This document shows, in pieces, positions 58,784-64,000 of a stretch of 64,000 bases of DNA (position 1 is its first letter; each line of letters begins with the position of its first letter). Under the pieces are notes generated by a model, which was not told where the DNA came from, searched no databases, and was given only the letters and a program-made list of their open reading frames with translations. Source of the DNA: Limnobaculum xujianqingii. GTDB taxonomy: Bacteria > Pseudomonadota > Gammaproteobacteria > Enterobacterales > Enterobacteriaceae. The DNA lies in the NCBI RefSeq assembly GCF_013394855.1, contig NZ_JABMLK010000001.1, positions 1,879,501 through 1,943,500 of the forward strand, read 5' to 3'. A program made the position numbers and the translations under genes.

Positions 58784-58899
58784 TATATTATTAAGCAGTT
58801 TTCAATACTTTTCCACCAACAGATGCTCACGCCTGACGCAATACTTTGCTACCATATGTCCAAATTTAAATTGTCACATATATCGACACGGGACTAGTT

Positions 58900-59133
58900 A
58901 TGAACAATATCGATTTTCCAACCAGCGCGACACCGGAAGAGATGGCCAGAGAAATTTCCGGTCTGAAAGCAATTCTGACATTAATGCTGATCACCATGGG
59001 TCAGGCGGACGCGGGAAAAGTGATTCTGAAAATGGAACGACTGATTGCCGATCATCCGGATATGGCGGAAGCCGAAGCGTTTAAAGGTATCGTTCAGCAA
59101 ATGCGGCAGGCGTATCGTCAGGAAACGTGCTGA
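58900..59133 (+). CDS. yecF: DUF2594 protein YecF
   Basis: 77 residues, all-helical, with LKAILTLMLITMGQADAGKV and LKMERLI as in E. coli YecF ([20 protein letters not shown]). Function unknown. In E. coli it neighbours sdiA; here it stands alone between two unrelated genes. It has its own terminator (59149-59182). Confidence 0.88.
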   Translation: MNNIDFPTSATPEEMAREISGLKAILTLMLITMGQADAGKVILKMERLIADHPDMAEAEAFKGIVQQMRQAYRQETC

Positions 59134-59148
59134 TAGTTTTTTGTTTGG

Positions 59149-59182
59149 AAGCCCCGCGTTAGGTCTAACGCGGGGCTTTTTG
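59149..59182 (+). terminator. Terminator of yecF
   Basis: AAGCCCCGCGTTA pairs with TAACGCGGGGCTT around GGTC, followed by TTTT, 16 bases after the stop. Confidence 0.9.
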
Positions 59183-59359
59183 GTATTGTGTGTGGTGGGG
59201 GGGGTCAGAGGGATTGGCGTCTGAGGATATTCCGACTGAAAGCACGCCGATTATGCATCTTTTACTATTAGCTTCAGTGAATATTCCGGCCGTAAAAGCA
59301 ATTTACTCATAATTATCGTTGTGCTCGGCCGGTAGATCATCTGTACTTGAGATCTGAGT

Positions 59360-59466
59360 GCGTCGGGCCTAGCCCGCCTAGGGGCAGTTACAAAACACCT
59401 TTGGTGTTTTGCCCTTCGGGCCAGCGCTTGCGCCAAGTCGACCCCAACGGCGGCCTCTCCCGACGA
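59360..59466. repeat. Multi-hairpin element C
   Basis: A closed structure: outer stem GTCGGG (59362-59367) / CCCGAC (59459-59464), and inside it a run of small hairpins: CGGGC-CTA-GCCCG; CAAAACACC-TTT-GGTGTTTTG (59391-59411); GCCC-TTC-GGGC; GCGC-TT-GCGC. The style is the same as that of copies A and B, but the sequence is different. It has no plausible coding role. With copy B it fills the 812-base yecF-alx gap. Confidence 0.7.
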
Positions 59467-59539
59467 TTAGCTTTGGTTATAAGACCTACGAGCAACAGCA
59501 ACAATTATTCAAGGTAATACCCTTAATCCTAAATTATCT

Positions 59540-59607
59540 TATGACCTTCCTCTGTTGCCCTTTATCTTTTGACCTTCATTCTTTGGTCTTCGTCCTTTGA
59601 CCTTCAA
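59540..59607. repeat. Degenerate CTTTGACCTTC tandem repeat
   Basis: ATGACCTTCC, TTTTGACCTTCATT, TTTGGTCTTCGTCC and TTTGACCTTCAAG follow each other at intervals of about 16-20 bases, giving a pyrimidine-biased plus strand. A shorter version borders copy A (52771-52801). It therefore seems to belong to the end of the repeat element. Confidence 0.6.
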
Positions 59608-59935
59608 GAGCACTGGAATTCAGCTGACGACTGAAAGAGGGTAGCACGACCAGCAGGGATGCTGGGCGAGGCGCAGCGACGCCGGACAAAATTGCAGGAG
59701 CAATTTTGAACAGCACGAAGTGCTGGCCCAAAGGGCCGAGCCTCATGGATGAGGCGAGTACTCCGGCTCTGCGCCGGTGCGTAAGCCCGAATGAAGAAGA
59801 AAGGGAGTCGCCTAAGCGACCTGAATTCGTGTGCGAAGGCGCGGGGGGTGCAGGGGGGCATTCGCCCTAATGCCCCCTGCACGGCCACTCGCACAAATGT
59901 TCATCTAAACGCTGCACTATTTAGTGGACGAAACC
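59608..59935 (-). repeat. Multi-hairpin repeat element, copy B (inverted relative to A)
   Basis: Copy of element A in opposite orientation, longer by about 75 bases. The extra part is a string of four hairpins: GCCTCAT/ATGAGGC (59740-59755), GGCCC/GGGCC (59725-59737), AGCAC/GTGCT (59712-59724) and CAAAATTGC/GCAATTTTG (59687-59708). Shared hairpins are at 59650-59665, 59807-59820 and 59848-59882; their loops and stems differ from A with pairing kept. It ends 11 bases before the alx stop. Confidence 0.85.
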
Positions 59936-59945
59936 AACACTAAAC

Positions 59946-60935
59946 TCAATGCTTTTCATTATCTTGGCGATCATCCTCCAGACGATCATTCCTGTAATTC
60001 ACCCACCCATTAATCCCCAACGTCACCGCCAAAATCCCTCCAACGGTTCCCAGCGAAATCGCTATCGGAATATGATAAAAATCAACGATCAGCATCTTGA
60101 TGCCAATAAACACCAATATCACCGCCAGGCCATATTTCAACATAGAGAAGCGTTCCGCTACGTTAACCAGCAGGAAGTACATTGCCCGCAGGCCCAGAAT
60201 GGCAAACAGGTTTGATGTGAGTACAATAAAGGGGTCGGTAGTTACTGCGAAGATTGCCGGAATACTGTCTACGGCAAAAACAACATCACTGATTTCTACC
60301 AGAATCAGAACCAGAAACAGCGGTGTGGCAAACAGTACGCCGTTGCGACGGGTAAAGAAACGCTCTCCTTCCATATTATCGGTCATGCGAATATGGCTAC
60401 GGATCCATTTCACCAGCGGTTTATCACCAATATTGGATTCATCATCTTCGTTGACCAACGCCATCTTGATACCGGTGAACAACAGGAAGGCACCAAACAC
60501 ATACAATATCCAACTAAATTCAGAAATCAGCCAGCTACCGGTAAAGATCATGACGGCACGCAGAACGATGGCACCCAACACGCCATATACCAGCACACGC
60601 CGTTGTATAGCTACAGGAACAGAGAAATAGCTAAATATCATCAGCCAGACAAACACATTATCTACCGCCAGCGCTTTTTCAATTAGGTAGCCGGTGATAA
60701 AAGCCAGTGCCTGAGCATCAGCCACCTGCTGACCGGCGGTGTCTTTCAGATACCACCATAAACCAAGCGCAAATAGTAAAGAGAGCGTAATCCAGACGAA
60801 TGACCAGGCTGCAGCCTGTTTAAAAGACATCGCTCCGCCCTTCTTCTTGCCCTGTCCAAACAGGTCAATCATTAGCATCACGACAACGATAAGTGTAAAA
60901 CTACCCCACAATAACGGGGTTCCAATAGTATTCAT
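59946..60935 (-). CDS. alx: TerC-family membrane protein Alx
   Basis: 329 residues, about nine membrane segments. [16 protein letters not shown] and [20 protein letters not shown] carry the acidic residues of the two TerC repeats; [20 protein letters not shown] follows. It matches E. coli Alx (321 residues), an alkaline-pH-induced protein linked to Mn homeostasis. The upstream leader contains the yybP-ykoY riboswitch, consistent with Mn control. The C-terminal tail is charged ([14 protein letters not shown]). Confidence 0.95.
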   Translation of the reverse strand: MNTIGTPLLWGSFTLIVVVMLMIDLFGQGKKKGGAMSFKQAAAWSFVWITLSLLFALGLWWYLKDTAGQQVADAQALAFITGYLIEKALAVDNVFVWLMIFSYFSVPVAIQRRVLVYGVLGAIVLRAVMIFTGSWLISEFSWILYVFGAFLLFTGIKMALVNEDDESNIGDKPLVKWIRSHIRMTDNMEGERFFTRRNGVLFATPLFLVLILVEISDVVFAVDSIPAIFAVTTDPFIVLTSNLFAILGLRAMYFLLVNVAERFSMLKYGLAVILVFIGIKMLIVDFYHIPIAISLGTVGGILAVTLGINGWVNYRNDRLEDDRQDNEKH

Positions 60936-61034
60936 TTGGGGTCTCCTCTGGCCTCTTATCTCAGCCTGCTGTTTAAAACTATAGTTGCTTTAAACAACTT
61001 CACTAACAGATACAGAAACCTAACCTTCAGACAT

Positions 61035-61072
61035 AAAAAAACGGCCAACGTCGGAAGACGCAGAGCCGCTGT
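61035..61072 (-). terminator. Riboswitch-controlled terminator of alx
   Basis: On the minus strand, CGGCTCTGCGTC-TTCC-GACGTTGGCCG is followed by seven T's, about 15 bases downstream of the aptamer and 100 bases before the alx start. It lies where a regulated transcription stop is expected. Confidence 0.75.
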
Positions 61073-61079
61073 TTTAGCT

Positions 61080-61205
61080 AGCTATAAGCGCACCTCGCCT
61101 TCCGGCAAGGTCTCACTTACAACCGAAGGTTGCCTGGTAACCGGATGTATATGCATACATCGTATTGACGATTAGCCAGCTTGGAAGTTACTCCCCTTTG
61201 CAAAG
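61080..61205 (-). promoter_or_regulatory. yybP-ykoY (Mn2+/pH) riboswitch of alx
   Basis: Minus-strand transcript carries the two conserved loops: AAAGGGGAGTAAC (61186-61200) and GAGACCTTGCC...GGCGAGGTGCGC (about 61085-61115), with stems between them, the signature of the PRE element of E. coli alx. In E. coli this RNA turns translation on with Mn2+ and alkaline pH. Here a terminator also follows. Confidence 0.92.
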
Positions 61206-61733
61206 CAAAAGATACGTATTCTCGTTACCAGAGTCAAGAGGGGGAAAAATTTAAATGATGCAAAAGCAGATTAAACGCTTCGAGTGGGCTGGTAATAAAT
61301 GAACCGATAACCTGATGAATAATATTTTCTTATTTAATTATATTATTTATTTGCACTTATTTTCTTATTGGTTCTATAATAAATATGTCCGATAGAAATA
61401 TAATAAAGTATCAACAATGAGCTGTTAAAAAATTAGAAATATTAAATATCAATTTTGATTCTTTATATATTTTCGACTTAATAAAAACCTCACAAAAAGT
61501 ATCATTACTGGTCTGTAACCCCTCCCCTGAAAATAAAATATCAATCCTGATTCTTTAAAACTTTTTATTCAAAAATGGTTTTGTGATCGAGATTGAGCAT
61601 TATTCTATTTTAATTTGTTAAAGTTCCTGCCGTGACGAACCCATACATTATTTCTTAATAAAAAGTTAGTTTATCACTGGTATTAATTTAATACCGCGGG
61701 ACCGTTTTAATAAAAATTTACTTTGGGGTATTT
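61206..61733. other. AT-rich promoter region of alx and sdaC
   Basis: About 530 bases without genes. It holds the alx promoter (minus) and a long leader for sdaC (plus). TGTGATCGAGATTGAGC at 61582-61598 is a half-match to a CRP site, reasonable for sdaC. GGGGTA at 61724-61729 is close to the sdaC ATG. Confidence 0.4.
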
Positions 61734-63035
61734 ATGGACACTACTCAAACCACAACAACCACAGCAAGTGTTGCACCAGCCTCCAGTTTAGGCTGGCGCA
61801 AATCTGACACCATGTGGATGCTGGGCCTGTACGGCACAGCAATCGGTGCAGGCGTATTATTCTTACCAATTAACGCAGGTATTGGCGGTCTTATTCCATT
61901 AATTATTATGGCTCTTATCGCTTTTCCTATGACCTATTTTTCTCACCGTGGATTAACTCGTTTTGTTCTTTCAGGTAAAAATCCTGGTGAAGATATTACT
62001 GAAGTAGTAGAAGAACATTTTGGTGTTGGCGCAGGTAAATTAATTACCCTATTGTATTTCTTCGCAATATATCCAATTCTGCTGGTTTATAGTGTTGCGA
62101 TTACTAATACCGTGGACAGCTTCATTGTTCACCAATTAAATCTACCATCACCACCGCGTGCTATTTTATCTTTAATTCTGATTGTGGGATTAATGACAAT
62201 TGTTCGCTTTGGTGAGCAGTTTATTGTTAAAGCAATGAGTATTCTGGTATTCCCATTCGTTGCCGTTCTGATGTTATTAGCTTTATATCTGATTCCAAAC
62301 TGGAGCAGCGCAATATTCGAAACTGCCAGTCTGTCATCAACCGCTTCTGCAACCGGTAATGGTCTGTTAATGACTCTGTGGCTGGCAATTCCGGTCATGG
62401 TGTTCTCTTTCAACCACTCACCAATTATCTCTGCATTTGCCGTCGCTAAGCGTGAAGAGTACGGTCAAAACGCAGAACGTAAATGTTCGCAAATTCTGGG
62501 TCGCAGCCACATCATGATGGTTCTGACCGTTATGTTCTTCGTATTCAGTTGCGTACTGAGCCTGTCTCCTGCGGATCTGGCTGCTGCGAAAGCACAGAAC
62601 ATTTCGATTCTGTCTTATCTGGCCAACCACTTTGATACTCCAATCATTGCTTATATCGCACCAGTGATTGCTTTCATTGCGATTACCAAATCATTCCTGG
62701 GCCACTATCTGGGTGCTCGTGAAGGTTTCAACGGTATGGTCATTAAATCTCTGCGCGGTAAAGGCAAGAGTATCGAAATCAACAAACTGAACCGTATCAC
62801 TGCACTGTTCATGTTAGTTACTACCTGGATCGTTGCAACACTGAACCCAAGCATTCTGGGTATGATTGAAACTCTGGGTGGCCCAATCATCGCCATGTTA
62901 CTGTTCCTGATGCCGATGTATGCCATTCATAAAGTTCCCGCTATGCGTAAATACAGCGGTCACATCAGCAACGTGTTTGTCGTACTGATGGGTCTGATTT
63001 CTATGTCAGCCATTGTTTACAGCCTTATCAGCTAA
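61734..63035 (+). CDS. sdaC: Serine/H+ symporter SdaC
   Basis: 433 residues, 11 hydrophobic segments of the HAAAP family. [39 protein letters not shown] and [20 protein letters not shown] are nearly identical to E. coli SdaC (429 residues). It imports L-serine for deamination by SdaB, whose gene follows after 33 bases. Confidence 0.96.
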   Translation: MDTTQTTTTTASVAPASSLGWRKSDTMWMLGLYGTAIGAGVLFLPINAGIGGLIPLIIMALIAFPMTYFSHRGLTRFVLSGKNPGEDITEVVEEHFGVGAGKLITLLYFFAIYPILLVYSVAITNTVDSFIVHQLNLPSPPRAILSLILIVGLMTIVRFGEQFIVKAMSILVFPFVAVLMLLALYLIPNWSSAIFETASLSSTASATGNGLLMTLWLAIPVMVFSFNHSPIISAFAVAKREEYGQNAERKCSQILGRSHIMMVLTVMFFVFSCVLSLSPADLAAAKAQNISILSYLANHFDTPIIAYIAPVIAFIAITKSFLGHYLGAREGFNGMVIKSLRGKGKSIEINKLNRITALFMLVTTWIVATLNPSILGMIETLGGPIIAMLLFLMPMYAIHKVPAMRKYSGHISNVFVVLMGLISMSAIVYSLIS

Positions 63036-63068
63036 CAGTCGTCCAACATGATGTTGTAAGGAGATTCC

Positions 63069-64000
63069 ATGATTAGCGTATTTGAAATTTTTAAAATTGG
63101 TATAGGTCCTTCCAGTTCCCATACAGTGGGTCCGATGGTAGCCGGTATCCGGTTTATTGAAGACCTGAAAAGTAAACAACTGGACAATCTGACCACCGAT
63201 ATTGTTGTTGATATCTACGGTTCTCTGTCACTGACAGGTAAAGGGCACCATACCGATATCGCGATCATCATGGGTCTGGCTGGCAACAAACCGGATACGG
63301 TAGAGGTCGACTCCATTCCTGGCTTTATTCAGCAGGTACATGAGACCGGCACCTTACCTATTCGCTGTGCTGACAATACGCTGCGTCGTGTTGGACTAAC
63401 GCTGAATTTCTCAGATAAGACGTTGCCGCTGCATGAAAATGGTCTGACGTTTCATGCTTACGACAACAATATTCTGCTCAGCAGCAAAACCTACTACTCT
63501 ACCGGCGGCGGTTTCGTGGTAGATGAAGAGAACTTTGGTAAGGAATCCACCGCTGAGGTGACAGTTCCTTACCCATTCTATTCAGCTAAAAACCTGCTTC
63601 GTCACTGCAAAGACAACTGTCTGTCCCTTTCTGCGGTAATGATGAAAAACGAAATTGCTCTGCACGGTAGAGAAGAGGTAGAGCGTTACATGGCGCTGGT
63701 ATGGGAAACCATGAAAGGCGCTATCCATCGTGGTATGAGTACAGAAGGTGTGTTGCCCGGCCCATTAAAGGTTCCGCGTCGGGCTTCTGCCCTGCACCGC
63801 ATACTACAAACTCATGACCGCTTATCCACCGATCCGATGACGGCGATGGACTGGGTCAACATGTTCGCCATGGCTGTAAGTGAAGAGAACGCCGCAGGTG
63901 GTCGCGTGGTTACTGCGCCAACCAACGGTGCTTGTGGCATCATTCCAGCGGTTCTGGCTTACTATGACCACTTCATTCAACCGGTTACACCGGAAGCTTA
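63069..64000 (+). CDS. sdaB: L-serine dehydratase SdaB, N-terminal part (cut by window edge)
   Basis: About 310 codons are present in one open frame to the window edge. [20 protein letters not shown] is the family start; [20 protein letters not shown] carries one of the Cys ligands of the 4Fe-4S cluster. It deaminates L-serine to pyruvate and ammonia. AAGGAG precedes the ATG. It is the second gene of the sdaCB operon, as in E. coli. Confidence 0.96.
   Translation, partial: MISVFEIFKIGIGPSSSHTVGPMVAGIRFIEDLKSKQLDNLTTDIVVDIYGSLSLTGKGHHTDIAIIMGLAGNKPDTVEVDSIPGFIQQVHETGTLPIRCADNTLRRVGLTLNFSDKTLPLHENGLTFHAYDNNILLSSKTYYSTGGGFVVDEENFGKESTAEVTVPYPFYSAKNLLRHCKDNCLSLSAVMMKNEIALHGREEVERYMALVWETMKGAIHRGMSTEGVLPGPLKVPRRASALHRILQTHDRLSTDPMTAMDWVNMFAMAVSEENAAGGRVVTAPTNGACGIIPAVLAYYDHFIQPVTPEA

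Noticed and set aside
59604..59894. Minus-strand open frame of 96 codons inside repeat copy B
   Set aside because: Built entirely of the hairpin repeat; hairpin insertions relative to copy A are not codon-conserving in a meaningful way and there is no ribosome binding site.
52523..59935. Composite transposon bounded by the inverted repeats A and B
   Set aside because: No transposase, integrase or target duplication is seen; the segment includes an ordinary gene (yecF). The repeats may simply be two independent insertions.
59360..59935. CRISPR array
   Set aside because: The repeats are internally palindromic hairpins of varied sequence, not identical direct repeats with unique spacers, and there are no cas genes.
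60097..60630. 177-codon plus-strand open frame
   Set aside because: Exact antisense of alx, whose protein is near-identical to a known family; the antisense product is basic and Ser/Arg-rich without any domain.

Overview
The window is a chromosomal segment of a gammaproteobacterium of the order Enterobacterales. The evidence is E. coli-like gene order over the first 42 kb (rlmM-ygdD-gcvA/gcvB-ygdI-csdAE-tcdA-mltA-tRNA-fMet-amiC-argA-recDB-ptrA-recC-ppdCB/ygdB/ppdA-thyA-lgt-rppH-mutH ... lplT-aas-omr-galR), near-identical active-site motifs, and the small RNAs GcvB and an OmrA/B homologue at their usual places. Base composition is moderate, with AT-rich intergenic regions. It is not E. coli: ptsP is missing between lgt and rppH, ygdQ/ygdR/tas are replaced by a fimbrial operon, and only one omr copy is present. 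A water-associated enterobacterial genus (Budviciaceae-like) is my guess, not a demonstrated assignment.

Layout. 0-7.1 kb: rRNA methylation, glycine-cleavage control, cysteine desulfurase CsdA/E with tRNA cyclase TcdA, and the murein transglycosylase MltA. 7.3-12.1 kb: two initiator tRNAs, a cupin, AmiC, ArgA under ARG boxes, and an orphan Fur-boxed siderophore-binding lipoprotein broken by a one-base deletion in a poly-A run. 12.1-24 kb: recD-recB-ptrA-recC. 24.3-30.1 kb: an old-yellow-enzyme, four pseudopilin-like genes, thyA, lgt, rppH. 30.1-31.5 kb: an AT-rich divergent region with several DnaA boxes, then mutH. 31.9-38 kb: a chaperone-usher fimbrial operon with two chaperones. 38-43 kb: lplT-aas, omr sRNA, galR.

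The second half is accessory. At 43.1-43.7 kb is a ParD/ParE-type toxin-antitoxin pair. At 43.9-51.6 kb a histidine kinase and a sigma-54 activator precede a phosphonate/phosphite-type ABC transporter (phnD-C-E-E) and a histidine phosphatase. A near-perfect -24/-12 promoter and two tandem palindromes three helical turns apart lie between activator and transporter, making this a self-contained, locally regulated uptake circuit. At 52.8-57.1 kb is a P1B-type ATPase with an unusual SCA metal motif, HMA_2-like small proteins, a MamC-like protein and Pro/Tyr-rich small membrane proteins. This resembles the ferrosome (fez) iron-storage clusters, and Fur-like boxes lie close by. The segment from this cluster to the pH/Mn-responsive transporter gene alx is bounded by two inverted copies of a multi-hairpin repeat (52.5 and 59.6-59.9 kb) whose stems differ by compensatory changes; a third hairpin-chain element lies at 59.36-59.46 kb. 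The window ends with alx and its yybP-ykoY riboswitch, then sdaC and the start of sdaB for serine uptake and deamination.
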